A stretch of 64,000 nt of DNA from Borreliella andersonii (GTDB lineage Bacteria > Spirochaetota > Spirochaetia > Borreliales > Borreliaceae), in the NCBI RefSeq assembly GCF_032595875.1, contig NZ_CP132457.1:186001-250000 (forward strand). Direction: 5' to 3'. Within the stretch, counting starts at the first letter, position 1. Each line of letters starts with the position of its first letter. Below are positions 8,448 to 17,775 of the stretch, piece by piece. The notes below the pieces were generated by a model. It searched no databases. It worked only from the letters and a program-made list of their open reading frames with translations, and was not told the DNA's origin. Position numbers and translations under genes: made by a program.

Positions 8448-10407
8448 TCTTGAAAAGGCTAAAAATATTTTTAAAAAAACTGTTGAGAATACTTACAAAG
8501 ATGAATTTGAACGAAAAAGCATATTCAAAGCTCTAGAAATAGCAGAACAACTCCATTATGGCCAATACAGAGAAAGTGGAGAGCCTTACATCATTCACCC
8601 AATAATGGTTTCATTATTTCTTGCCAAATTTCAACTAGACTTTAAAGCAACCATTGCTGGACTGCTGCATGACGTACTTGAAGATACAAATGTTGAAAAA
8701 GAAGAAATAGTAAAAGAATTTGACGAGGAAATTTTAAGCTTAATCGACGGTGTAACTAAAATTCATGATTTACATAATAAAACAAGAAGCATAAAAGAGG
8801 CTAATACTATCTCAAAAATGTTTTTTGCAATGACACATGACATTAGAATAATAATAATAAAACTGGCAGACAAACTTCATAATATGACAACTCTCTCTTA
8901 TTTACCCAAAAACAGACAAGATAGGATTGCAAAAGATTGTCTTTCAACTTATGTTCCAATAGCAGAGCGCCTTGGAATATCATCTCTTAAAACATATCTT
9001 GAAGATCTTTCATTTAAGCATCTTTATCCTAAAGATTATAAAGAAATAAAAAATTTTTTATCTGAAACAAAAATAGAAAGAGAAAAAAAATTATACAAAG
9101 GCAAATTATCAATAGAAAAAGAACTTCAAAAAAGCGGAATTGAAGCAGAAATTACAGTAAGATCAAAACACTTTTATTCAATATTTAGGAAAATGCAAAC
9201 AAGAACAAACAAGCTTACTCAAATTTTTGACACTCTAGGAATAAGAATAATTTGTAAAAAACAAAAAGAATGTTATGAGATATTAGAAATTGTTCACCGG
9301 GTGTGGAAACCAATCCCGGGAAGACTTAAAGACTACATTGCAAGCCCAAAAGAAAATAAATATCAATCACTACACACTACCGTAAGAATACCTGAGGATA
9401 ACCAGCTTATTGAAATACAAATTCGAACAGAAGAAATGGACAGAATTGCTAATTATGGGGTTGCAGCCCACTGGATATATAAAGAACAAATTGAACTTAA
9501 AGCTGATGATCTTTCATTTATAAACCGAATAAAAAAATGGCAACAAGAATCGGCCAATAAAAGTCAATATTCAATGAATGATATACACAAGGAGTTATTA
9601 AATACATTCATATATGTTTACACCCCAGAAGGAGAAGTAGTAGAGCTTCCTTTTGGATCAAATTCAATTGATTTTGCATACATAATTCACACAGATATTG
9701 GAGACCAAGCTCTTTATGCAAAAATAAATGGAAAAATAAGCTCAATCACAAAACCGCTTAAAAACGAACAAATTGTTGAAATATTCACATCAAAAGATTC
9801 AAAACCGGATGTAATATGGCTAAACAGCGTAAGAACAAAAAAGGCCCGATCAAAAATTAGATCATGGCTTAACAAAAATGACAATACAATTTTTGTAGAC
9901 AACAACATTATTGCGTATCTTGTTGGAGCAAATAAAGAGCAAAGAAAGCTTTTTAGCTTATTTAAATCTTATACCAAAGCCAAAATAAAAAGAATTGCAA
10001 TAGATCCTGAATGTAGTCCAACAACAGGCGAAGATATTATTGGAATAATACATAAAGACGAAATAATAGTGCATAATGAAAATTGCCAAAAGCTTAAATC
10101 CTATAAAAAAACCCAATTGATTGAAGTTGAGTGGGAAGCAACACCAACTAGAAAAGTACATCACATTATTTTACTTTTAAAAGAACTTAAAGGAATATTT
10201 AGCTATCTTGAAAACATTTTCACACTCAATGACGTAAGACTTATTAGCGAAAAAATAGAAGACTGCGGCAATGGTCATGGAATAACAAATATAATAGTCT
10301 CATCAAATGCTAAAAATATAACAAAAATTATTTCTGCTTTAAAAGAAAACCCAAATATCTTACAAATAATGCAAATAGAAGAAGATATTAAAAATTATGA
10401 CAATTAA
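8404..10407 (+). CDS. rel: Bifunctional (p)ppGpp synthetase/hydrolase Rel
   Basis: 667 residues in the long RSH layout. The HD hydrolase domain has H51, HP at 65-66, LLHDVLEDT at 87-95 and KLADKLHNM at 153-161. The synthetase domain spans about 240-360, with RSKHFYSIFRKM, the RLKD motif at 307-310 and NKYQSLHTTV. A TGS domain starts near 402 (IYVYTPEGEVVELP), and an ACT-like C-terminus follows. RxKD, rather than the ExDD of RelA, marks the bifunctional type. B. burgdorferi is known to have a single RSH enzyme (BB0198) of this length. The ATG lies inside prmC and the end overlaps the next gene by 11 bases. Confidence 0.96.
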   Translation: MIQAYEIAHLIKINDLEKAKNIFKKTVENTYKDEFERKSIFKALEIAEQLHYGQYRESGEPYIIHPIMVSLFLAKFQLDFKATIAGLLHDVLEDTNVEKEEIVKEFDEEILSLIDGVTKIHDLHNKTRSIKEANTISKMFFAMTHDIRIIIIKLADKLHNMTTLSYLPKNRQDRIAKDCLSTYVPIAERLGISSLKTYLEDLSFKHLYPKDYKEIKNFLSETKIEREKKLYKGKLSIEKELQKSGIEAEITVRSKHFYSIFRKMQTRTNKLTQIFDTLGIRIICKKQKECYEILEIVHRVWKPIPGRLKDYIASPKENKYQSLHTTVRIPEDNQLIEIQIRTEEMDRIANYGVAAHWIYKEQIELKADDLSFINRIKKWQQESANKSQYSMNDIHKELLNTFIYVYTPEGEVVELPFGSNSIDFAYIIHTDIGDQALYAKINGKISSITKPLKNEQIVEIFTSKDSKPDVIWLNSVRTKKARSKIRSWLNKNDNTIFVDNNIIAYLVGANKEQRKLFSLFKSYTKAKIKRIAIDPECSPTTGEDIIGIIHKDEIIVHNENCQKLKSYKKTQLIEVEWEATPTRKVHHIILLLKELKGIFSYLENIFTLNDVRLISEKIEDCGNGHGITNIIVSSNAKNITKIISALKENPNILQIMQIEEDIKNYDN

Positions 10408-12661
10408 TATATTGCTATTATTATCGTTATTGCTTAGCTCAACAGGCTCTGCTATTGTACCAAGTAAAATGGGAAAAAATGAATTCAATTCAAGCAAAAT
10501 TACAAATATAGAAACTGAAAAGGGCATAAGAACACACATTAGAAAAATTCATCAACTAAATGAAAGACAAGAAAAAATAATAAACACTTTTAATTATATA
10601 AAAAAATATTTTAATACAAATGAAGTTAAATATATGGAATATTCTTTACAAGAAATTGGATTTATTGGGTATTCACAAAAAATAATACATTCTAAAATCA
10701 AAGGAAAAAACGCAAATACTTATAATATAATCGTTCCAATTAAAATACAAAATAATTTAAAAAATAATTTAGCAATTGGAATTGCAATTGAGCTTTTAAA
10801 TAACCTTAAAAATACCAATCCTGAAAACAATATAAATTTTTTTTTTGTTGAAGACGATTCTTTAGAGCAAAATACAATAATTAGTAGCAGAATTTTACTT
10901 AGCAATAAATATCTAGAGAAAAATACAAATACAATATACTTAATGTTAAGCGAAAATAGAATAAAAAATAAAATTTACTTAGAAAATGAATCTTTCATAA
11001 CAAATTCAAAAACAAACTTAGGATTTTTAAAAACTATTATAAAAACCTTTGAAAGGAATAAACTTGATTTTAATACATCAAAAATAAATGAAAAAAAATC
11101 AAACGATTTATACAATCTATATCGTGATGAATCTATACCCTTTTTAATAATAAATAATAATTTAAACCCTATATTAACTAGAAATAAAAATACTATTTTT
11201 GAAATTTACAAATCAATCGAAGAAGTATTAACTAGTAAGTACAAAAGTAAAAATACCGATGAAATACACTATATTATAATTGATACGCCTTTTAAAAAAA
11301 TAATAATCAACGAAATTGCCTTAATAGCATTAATTTACATTTGTTATAACTTAATTATAATTGTATTTATCAGAAAATTTAAAGAAGCCGGACTAGTTAT
11401 GAAAAAAGTAAAAAATAATTACTACAAATTAGTAAGATTGTTTTTTACTTTATTTGTAAGCACTTACTTATCCTTATTACTCACAAATAAAATATTTGCA
11501 GGCTATGAACACACAACAGCTTACAGCATAACAAATCCCAAATATTTAATAACTTTTTTTGCAACTTTACTAATACACAATTTTTTATCTCTTTTTACAT
11601 ATAATTTCACAATATATTTAAATTACAGACAACTTAAATACCTAGCAATATCAACCTCTATTATTGAACTAATAATATTAATGTTTATTAAAATAGAATT
11701 TATTTTAATAATTATCATAAAAAGCATTTTATTATTAATAAAACCAAATAAAAATACCATTATTCGAAAAATGGTGATATTAATTATTTGGATAATCAAT
11801 TTTGTATTAATAACATTAATACAAAATTCTAAAGCAATCAAAAACACACTTACACTAAGCTATCTAATATCAATTTGTCTTTTCTCTACTATATTTATTA
11901 ATATCTCAGAGCATTTAAAATCCAAACTCCCAAAAATTAAACAAAATTTAAAAAAGGCTGAAAATCTTGGTATTGTAACTTTTTTTTTAATAACAACAAT
12001 CATAATATCTAGCAACATTGATAAAAAAGAACACGCAATACAAATAGAACAAACTGTTAGCTTTCCAGAAAAAATAAATGAAATAACAATTGAATATCCA
12101 AAAGATAAAAAACATCCTATCCAAATCATTTCAAATGACTTTAATCTAACCTTACAAGCAAACGAGAAAATATTAAAAACCAACATTGAAGTCGATGATG
12201 AGCTAATGAATATTGATTTTAAAAAAATAGATATAGCAGAAAGAGCTGTTTATAGCATCGATTTGGTTACTCAAAAAATTGTAAATCAAATTGAGCTACA
12301 TTTTAAAAATGCATCTAAACTACTAATTTATCAAAGCAATACTCCTTATAAAATATTGGCTAATAAAATTATCTTTTCACTTAAAAACATTAACTCTAAA
12401 AAAACAACAATTGCATTTACTCTTAAATCTCAAGATGACATAGCATATGAAGCATTCGCAAATATTCATACTAAAAAAAATCAAGTTAAAATTTACAATA
12501 AAGCTAATAATACAGAAGAAAAAAATATAAAAATAAATTACTCTTACAAAATAAAATATTCAGGAATATTGCCTAAAGCAGAAAAATATAAAAATCTTGA
12601 ATACTTTAAATTAAAAGATGATAAAGAGATTGAAAATCTAAAAAATTTAAAATTAAATTAA
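10397..12661 (+). CDS. Large membrane protein with a degenerate M28-peptidase-like ectodomain
   Basis: 754 residues. An N-terminal signal or anchor (1-19) precedes a periplasmic domain (about 20-300). A block of six to eight hydrophobic helices (about 303-545) and a second soluble domain (about 550-754) follow. The first domain has the rhythm of M28 aminopeptidases: NTYNIIVPIKI, then NNLAIGIAIELLNNLKN, INFFFVEDDS, SSRILLSNKY and NTIYLMLSEN. The HxD, Asp, EE and His metal ligands are absent, so catalysis looks unlikely. The layout resembles M28 proteins with a multi-pass membrane block. The family link is my inference. Its start overlaps rel. Confidence 0.7.
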   Translation: MTINILLLLSLLLSSTGSAIVPSKMGKNEFNSSKITNIETEKGIRTHIRKIHQLNERQEKIINTFNYIKKYFNTNEVKYMEYSLQEIGFIGYSQKIIHSKIKGKNANTYNIIVPIKIQNNLKNNLAIGIAIELLNNLKNTNPENNINFFFVEDDSLEQNTIISSRILLSNKYLEKNTNTIYLMLSENRIKNKIYLENESFITNSKTNLGFLKTIIKTFERNKLDFNTSKINEKKSNDLYNLYRDESIPFLIINNNLNPILTRNKNTIFEIYKSIEEVLTSKYKSKNTDEIHYIIIDTPFKKIIINEIALIALIYICYNLIIIVFIRKFKEAGLVMKKVKNNYYKLVRLFFTLFVSTYLSLLLTNKIFAGYEHTTAYSITNPKYLITFFATLLIHNFLSLFTYNFTIYLNYRQLKYLAISTSIIELIILMFIKIEFILIIIIKSILLLIKPNKNTIIRKMVILIIWIINFVLITLIQNSKAIKNTLTLSYLISICLFSTIFINISEHLKSKLPKIKQNLKKAENLGIVTFFLITTIIISSNIDKKEHAIQIEQTVSFPEKINEITIEYPKDKKHPIQIISNDFNLTLQANEKILKTNIEVDDELMNIDFKKIDIAERAVYSIDLVTQKIVNQIELHFKNASKLLIYQSNTPYKILANKIIFSLKNINSKKTTIAFTLKSQDDIAYEAFANIHTKKNQVKIYNKANNTEEKNIKINYSYKIKYSGILPKAEKYKNLEYFKLKDDKEIENLKNLKLN

Positions 12662-12667
12662 TCTAAA

Positions 12668-13753
12668 TTATTCTTCAAAATTAATCCTTTTTTTCTTATT
12701 AATGTAACTTTGAAAAGCATAATCAATTAAATTATCCACTAGATCTTTAAACTGAAGGCCATCATTACTACACATTTTAGCAAACATAGATATATCGGTA
12801 AATCCTGGAATAGTGTTTATTTCATTAAGATAGATAATTCCTGATTTTTTTTCAACAAAAAAATCAACTCTTGCCATACCTCTGAGTTCTAGATTCTTAT
12901 AAGCAAGAAAAGCATATTCTTTAATGCTTAACAGCTGATTTGTCTCAAGATGTGCAGGAATATTAAAAATAATAGAATTTCCAGGAATAACAGAATATTT
13001 AGCATCATAATCATAAAATATAAAATCTTGAACAACAACTTCCCCAGGAGAAAATATTTTCATCTTTTCATTTCCAATGATAGAACATTCGATCTCTCTA
13101 GCCTCAATAAACTTTTCTATTATAATGGTAAGGTCATACTTTAAAGCCTCTTCAATAAAAGATTCAATCTGATTTTCACTGTAAGCTACATTTATTCCAA
13201 TTGAAGAGCCTAATACCGCAGGCTTAACAATAACAGGATAGCCTAAAACCTCTTTTACATTTCTTTTTACTTCCTCTTTATCTAAAAAATAATCGTGTTG
13301 TCTAAATCCAATAAAAGGCACCAAAGGGATATCAAAGCCTTTAAGCAAAAGTTTGCAAAAATACTTATTACTAGAAATAGCGCTCCCTATAATACCAGCA
13401 CCAACACAAGGAATGTCCATAACCTTTAAAACTCCTTGAATAGCACCATCCTCACCGGTTCTTCCATGAATAACAGGAAAAACAACGTCAATCTCAAGAT
13501 TTTTGTTATTTGAAAAAATTCCAAGACCTGGCAATAAGCTAACAATGGGCAAAACATCTATATTAATGGACTTTGGAGGTTCAGAAACAGAATCTAATAA
13601 ATACCAAACACCTGTACACTTATCAATATAAACGGGATAAATATTGTATTTATTTAGATCTAAAAGGGCCAAATAAATGCTATAAGCAGATTTGCAAGAA
13701 ATTTCATGCTCAAAAGAAACGCCACCAAATATCAACATAAGATTTTTTTTCAA
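12668..13753 (-). CDS. ddl: D-alanine--D-alanine ligase
   Basis: 361 residues, ATP-grasp type. LMLIFGGVSFEHEISCKSAY is at the N-terminus, HGRTGEDGAIQG near 95, PAVLGSSIGI near 177 and YLNEINTIPGFT near 309. Ddl makes the D-Ala-D-Ala dipeptide for peptidoglycan. The start is TTG at 13753, with GGAG 7 bases upstream inside the murE 3' end. The next Met is codon 6. It follows murE with one base between, so the two wall enzymes form a unit. Converges with the 10397 gene. Confidence 0.95.
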   Translation of the reverse strand: MKKNLMLIFGGVSFEHEISCKSAYSIYLALLDLNKYNIYPVYIDKCTGVWYLLDSVSEPPKSINIDVLPIVSLLPGLGIFSNNKNLEIDVVFPVIHGRTGEDGAIQGVLKVMDIPCVGAGIIGSAISSNKYFCKLLLKGFDIPLVPFIGFRQHDYFLDKEEVKRNVKEVLGYPVIVKPAVLGSSIGINVAYSENQIESFIEEALKYDLTIIIEKFIEAREIECSIIGNEKMKIFSPGEVVVQDFIFYDYDAKYSVIPGNSIIFNIPAHLETNQLLSIKEYAFLAYKNLELRGMARVDFFVEKKSGIIYLNEINTIPGFTDISMFAKMCSNDGLQFKDLVDNLIDYAFQSYINKKKRINFEE

Positions 13754-13754
13754 A

Positions 13755-15281
13755 TCACTTCTCCTTTTTTGATTTTTCTAAACTTAAAATAGCATTTTTA
13801 ACTACCTCTTGTTCATTCCAAAAAACTTCTCTATTTTTATAAATTATTGAACTTTCATGGCCTTTGCCCAGAACTACAACCAAATCCCCTGCCTTTGCAA
13901 GACTTATTGCTTTTTCAATAGCCTGCTTCCTATCAGGAATAAAAAATAAATCCTGATTTACAACTTTATTTACAATTCCTTTTGCAATGTTTTTAATTAT
14001 ATACATGCTATTCTCGCCTCTTGGATCTTCATCGCAAAGTACTATTAAATCAGAATAAACATCTGCAATTTGTCCCTGTAAAAATCTTTTTTCAATATCT
14101 CTTTCTCCTGCAGAACCAAAAACAGAAATCAACCTATTGGTAGTAAATTTTTTAAAAATAGGAAAAAGTTTAGAAAAAGAACCAGGAGTATGAGCATAAT
14201 CAATGATTACAGAAAAATTTTGCCCTAAATTAATACTATCCATACGCCCATCAAGACTTTTAATGCAAATAAGCTCATCAACAATGTCTTTAATATCGCT
14301 ATTTAAAATTTGAGAAACTAAAATAAGAGCAGCCATTACATTCTCAACATTAAAGCTCCCCAGCAGGTTAACATTAGCAAAATATTTAACCCCCTTGTGA
14401 TAAAATTCAAACTCGGTAGAATCGGCTTTCTCATCAATAAAACTGACAAAAAAATCTGCCTTACTACTTTTTAAGCTATAAGTAAAAGATTTCTTAACGA
14501 CATTCTTAAAATCAGAAGAATAAAAGTCATCAAGATTAACAACACCAAAACCAGTATCATCACTAACAGACCGGAAAAGACCGAGTTTGACATTCAAATA
14601 ATTTTGAATTGTACCATGAAATTCAAGATGCTCATGTCCAATATTGGTAAAAACAGCTGCAAAATAATTAACATCAATAAGTCTTGCTGTTTCAGGGTCA
14701 AGGCCGTGAGAAGTAGATTCAAGAATTGCATATTGAGCTTCATTTTTAACCATACTGCTTAAAATTGAATGAATTTCTGTAGACTCAGGAGTTGATTGTC
14801 TATAAGGATTTTTAATCAAGATCCCACTCCCGTCATCAAAAAATACCGTCGATATAAAACCTGCTTTAACACCCCTTTTTTTTAAAAGAAGATATATATA
14901 ATAACAAACAGAACTTTTACCATCAGTGCCAGTAACTCCAATAACTTTTATTTTTTTTGAAGGCTCATCATAAAAAATATTTGAAAAATTAGACATAAAT
15001 TTTCTTATATTAAAGTCATCCACCTGAATATACGTAACATTAGGACTGTAAAAATCTATATCTCGTGAACATACAATAACATTGCTACCCTTTTGAATTG
15101 CAATTTCAATAAAATCATGCCCATCAAAATGAATTCCTGGAAGAGCAAAAAACACAAACCTAGGCAAAACCAATTTAGAACTATAAGTAACTCCTGATAT
15201 TTCCAAATCAAGAGAACCTTTTACACATTTTATTAAATCTTGATCTAACTTTAATAAAACTTCATTAAGTTTTTTATTCAT
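13755..15281 (-). CDS. murE: UDP-MurNAc-tripeptide synthetase (MurE)
   Basis: 508 residues of the Mur ligase type. The ATP site is GVTGTDGKSSVCYY at about 115-128. TPESTEIHSILSSM and the central GRMDSI arginine follow, and the C-domain motif EDPRGENS is at about residues 420-427. MurE adds the third stem-peptide residue. DAP-adding enzymes usually have DNPR at the C-domain site. The EDPR here fits another diamino acid, and Borrelia peptidoglycan is known to contain ornithine. It starts with ATG about 115 bases from the divergent tRNA-Cys. Confidence 0.94.
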   Translation of the reverse strand: MNKKLNEVLLKLDQDLIKCVKGSLDLEISGVTYSSKLVLPRFVFFALPGIHFDGHDFIEIAIQKGSNVIVCSRDIDFYSPNVTYIQVDDFNIRKFMSNFSNIFYDEPSKKIKVIGVTGTDGKSSVCYYIYLLLKKRGVKAGFISTVFFDDGSGILIKNPYRQSTPESTEIHSILSSMVKNEAQYAILESTSHGLDPETARLIDVNYFAAVFTNIGHEHLEFHGTIQNYLNVKLGLFRSVSDDTGFGVVNLDDFYSSDFKNVVKKSFTYSLKSSKADFFVSFIDEKADSTEFEFYHKGVKYFANVNLLGSFNVENVMAALILVSQILNSDIKDIVDELICIKSLDGRMDSINLGQNFSVIIDYAHTPGSFSKLFPIFKKFTTNRLISVFGSAGERDIEKRFLQGQIADVYSDLIVLCDEDPRGENSMYIIKNIAKGIVNKVVNQDLFFIPDRKQAIEKAISLAKAGDLVVVLGKGHESSIIYKNREVFWNEQEVVKNAILSLEKSKKEK

Positions 15282-15395
15282 ACATTAAAATTTTACATAA
15301 AACTAATAAAAATAGCTAAAAAATTCAAAAATATGCTTCAATAGAAAATATATTTACAATTTTCTATTTTTTTAATAAACTAAGCAGTGTTACAA

Positions 15396-15468
15396 GGCGC
15401 TGTACCCAAGTGGCTAAGGGAGAAGTCTGCAAAACTTTGATTCGCCGGTTCGATTCCGGTCAGCGCCT
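15396..15468 (+). tRNA. tRNA-Cys (GCA)
   Basis: A 73-base cloverleaf. Acceptor GGCGCTG pairs with CAGCGCC and U73 is the discriminator, as expected for cysteine. The anticodon loop CTGCAAA gives GCA, and the T-arm is GCCGG-TTCGATT-CCGGT. CCA is not encoded. It lies alone in the gap between murE and the tlyC-like gene. Confidence 0.95.
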
Positions 15469-15552
15469 TCTAAGATCAAGTCAAAAATATTTTTATACTT
15501 AAGGGCATAACTTAAAGCATTTTTATTAAAGATAAATTAAAATAATACATAT

Positions 15553-16791
15553 ATGTTAGAATTAATCATAATACTACTATTTATAGCGTTATCTGCTATT
15601 TTCTCAGCATCTGAAACGGCTTATACCTCATTAAGCATGCTTCAGATACAAGACATAAGAAAAAAAGGAAAATCGGGAATATCTGTGTACAATTTGGTTC
15701 AATCTCCTTCAAAATTAATTACTACGATTCTTATCGGTAACAATATATCAAACATTGTAGCAAGTACACTTACAACAAAATTTGTACTTGAAAAATACGG
15801 AAACAACGCACTTGCAATATCAACAGGCCTAATAACAATAATCGTCCTAATTTTTGCAGAAATACTTCCAAAACAAATTGCAATTCTAAATAATGAAATA
15901 ATTGCCCTATCTACTTCAGTTTTTTTAAAGTCATTAATTTTTATATTTACTCCACTAATATATATAATAAACAAAATAATAAAAAAAATATTAAATCTCT
16001 TTAAAGTTAAGGCTAACTCCCAAATGACTAAAGAGAGCATAAAAAATATGCTCTCTTTAGCAGGAAGTTTAGGAATTTTAAAAAATGACTCTAGAATATT
16101 TATGCAAAAAATGCTAGACATAGATCAAGTAAGAGCTTCTGAGATCATGACTCATAGAACAGAGGTTTTTTCACTCTCAAGCTCATCAAAGCTAAAAGAT
16201 GTAATCAAATTGATCAAAGAAGAAGGATATTCTAGAATTCCTATATACAAAGGACAAAGCAGAGAACAGATAATTGGGATTTTAATAGCCAAAGACCTCA
16301 TAGAAGTTAATAAAAAAGATATGAATAAAAACGTTTCTCAATTTATTAAACCGGCTGTATTTGTACAACAAAACAAAAGAATAAAAGACATACTAGACAT
16401 TATGAGAAAAAAACAAAAAATAATGGCAATTGTAATAGATGAGTATGGTGGTTTTTCAGGAATACTTACAATAGAAGATATAGTAGAAAAAATTTTTGGA
16501 GCAATATCTGACGAATATGATATTAAAGAGGAAAAACCTCTTATCACTCAAATTGACGACAATACTTACTCAATACTTGGAGAAACCACTTTCGACGAGA
16601 TTGAAGAGGTAATTGGGGTATCTATTAAACACAAAGAATATACAAATACAATTGGAGGATACTTAATAGATCTACTTGACAAAATACCAACAAAAAACGA
16701 AACCGTAAAAACAAATGATGGAGAATATTTTATTAAGGAAATTCAGAATAATAAAATAGAAACAATAACTTTTATCAAATCCAAAAAGTAG
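15553..16791 (+). CDS. tlyC: CorC/HlyC-family CBS-domain membrane protein (TlyC-like)
   Basis: 412 residues. The DUF21/CNNM membrane domain takes up about 1-150, with the opening LFIALSAIFSASETAYTSLS signature and three or four helices. Two CBS domains follow (about 185-315, including MTHRTEVFSLSSSSKLKDV and IVIDEYGGFSGILTIEDIVE). A C-terminal CorC/HlyC transporter-associated domain (about 330-410) has TIGGYLIDLL. Annotated in Borrelia as hemolysin TlyC. Known members act in Mg2+/Co2+ handling, so ion efflux is the more likely role. The ribosome site is weak. tRNA-Cys lies just upstream. Confidence 0.88.
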   Translation: MLELIIILLFIALSAIFSASETAYTSLSMLQIQDIRKKGKSGISVYNLVQSPSKLITTILIGNNISNIVASTLTTKFVLEKYGNNALAISTGLITIIVLIFAEILPKQIAILNNEIIALSTSVFLKSLIFIFTPLIYIINKIIKKILNLFKVKANSQMTKESIKNMLSLAGSLGILKNDSRIFMQKMLDIDQVRASEIMTHRTEVFSLSSSSKLKDVIKLIKEEGYSRIPIYKGQSREQIIGILIAKDLIEVNKKDMNKNVSQFIKPAVFVQQNKRIKDILDIMRKKQKIMAIVIDEYGGFSGILTIEDIVEKIFGAISDEYDIKEEKPLITQIDDNTYSILGETTFDEIEEVIGVSIKHKEYTNTIGGYLIDLLDKIPTKNETVKTNDGEYFIKEIQNNKIETITFIKSKK

Positions 16792-16839
16792 CGACAAAAT
16801 TCGCTTACTAAAAATAATTTAAAACATTAGGAGAAGCAA

Positions 16840-17775
16840 ATGTTTGACATAAAACAAATTTTTAATAAAACTTACGAATATTTAATAATTATTATTACTT
16901 TAATATTAATATCAATAATAGTTATTTCAAACATATTCATAGTAGGACCATCAGAAGAAGCAATTGTGCTTCGCCTTGGCAAGCTAAACAGAACTCTTGA
17001 TTCAGGAATACATGTCAAGATTCCATTAATTGAAGAAAAATTTATCGTACCCGTAAAAATAGTCCAAGAAATTAAATTTGGATTTCTAATGTCTCCAAAC
17101 GATATTAGAGAAAATGATAATGAAAGCGACGAAGGTAGGATTATTACTGGAGATTTAAATATCATAAACATTGAATGGTTAGTACAATACAAAATAAGAG
17201 ATCCTTATTCATTCAAGTTTAAAGTAGAAGATCCTGAGACAACAATCAAAGATATTGCAAAGTCATCAATGAATAGATTGATTGGGGATAATACTATTTT
17301 TGAAATAATAAACGATAACAGGGTGGGAGTAACAGAAGGGGTAAAATCTTCTATGAACGAAATAATAGATAATTACAATCTAGGCATTGATGTAGTACAA
17401 GTACAAATTAGAAATGCCCTACCCCCAAAAGGAAAAGTTTACGAAGCTTTTGAAGATGTAAACATTGCCATTCAAGACAAAAATAAATACATAAACGAAG
17501 GGAAAAAAGAATTTAATCAAATAGTTCCCAAAATCAAAGGTGAAGCATTAAAGGTTATTGAAGAAGCCAGGGGATATAAAGAAAGCAGAATAAACAATGC
17601 ATTAGCGGATACAGAAATTTTTAATGCCATACTAGACGCTTACTTAAAAAATCCCGATATTACAAAAGAAAGGCTTTACAATGAAGCAATGAAAGAAATA
17701 CTTGAAAACAAAGATAACATTGAATTAATTGACAAAAACTTTAAAAATTTTCTACCATTTAAAGAGGTAAAATAA
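16840..17775 (+). CDS. hflK: HflK, SPFH/prohibitin-family membrane protein
   Basis: 311 residues. One N-terminal membrane anchor (about 14-36) precedes an SPFH domain beginning VGPSEEAIVLRLGKLNRTLDSGIHVKIP, which is HflK-like. A charged coiled region follows (about 200-270). HflK and HflC form a cage around the FtsH protease in the inner membrane and modulate its access to substrates. ATG follows TAGGAG. hflC starts on the base after its stop. ftsH is not in this window. Confidence 0.92.
   Translation: MFDIKQIFNKTYEYLIIIITLILISIIVISNIFIVGPSEEAIVLRLGKLNRTLDSGIHVKIPLIEEKFIVPVKIVQEIKFGFLMSPNDIRENDNESDEGRIITGDLNIINIEWLVQYKIRDPYSFKFKVEDPETTIKDIAKSSMNRLIGDNTIFEIINDNRVGVTEGVKSSMNEIIDNYNLGIDVVQVQIRNALPPKGKVYEAFEDVNIAIQDKNKYINEGKKEFNQIVPKIKGEALKVIEEARGYKESRINNALADTEIFNAILDAYLKNPDITKERLYNEAMKEILENKDNIELIDKNFKNFLPFKEVK

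Noticed and set aside
11860-12186. 108-residue minus-strand ORF
   Set aside because: Antisense to the clean 754-codon membrane gene; looks like a composition artefact.
15699-16121. 140-residue minus-strand ORF
   Set aside because: Antisense to the tlyC-like gene, whose DUF21 and CBS motifs are clear.
15553-16791. TlyC as a true hemolysin
   Set aside because: Domain order is DUF21-CBS-CBS-CorC, a metal-ion family; a lytic toxin role is not supported by sequence.
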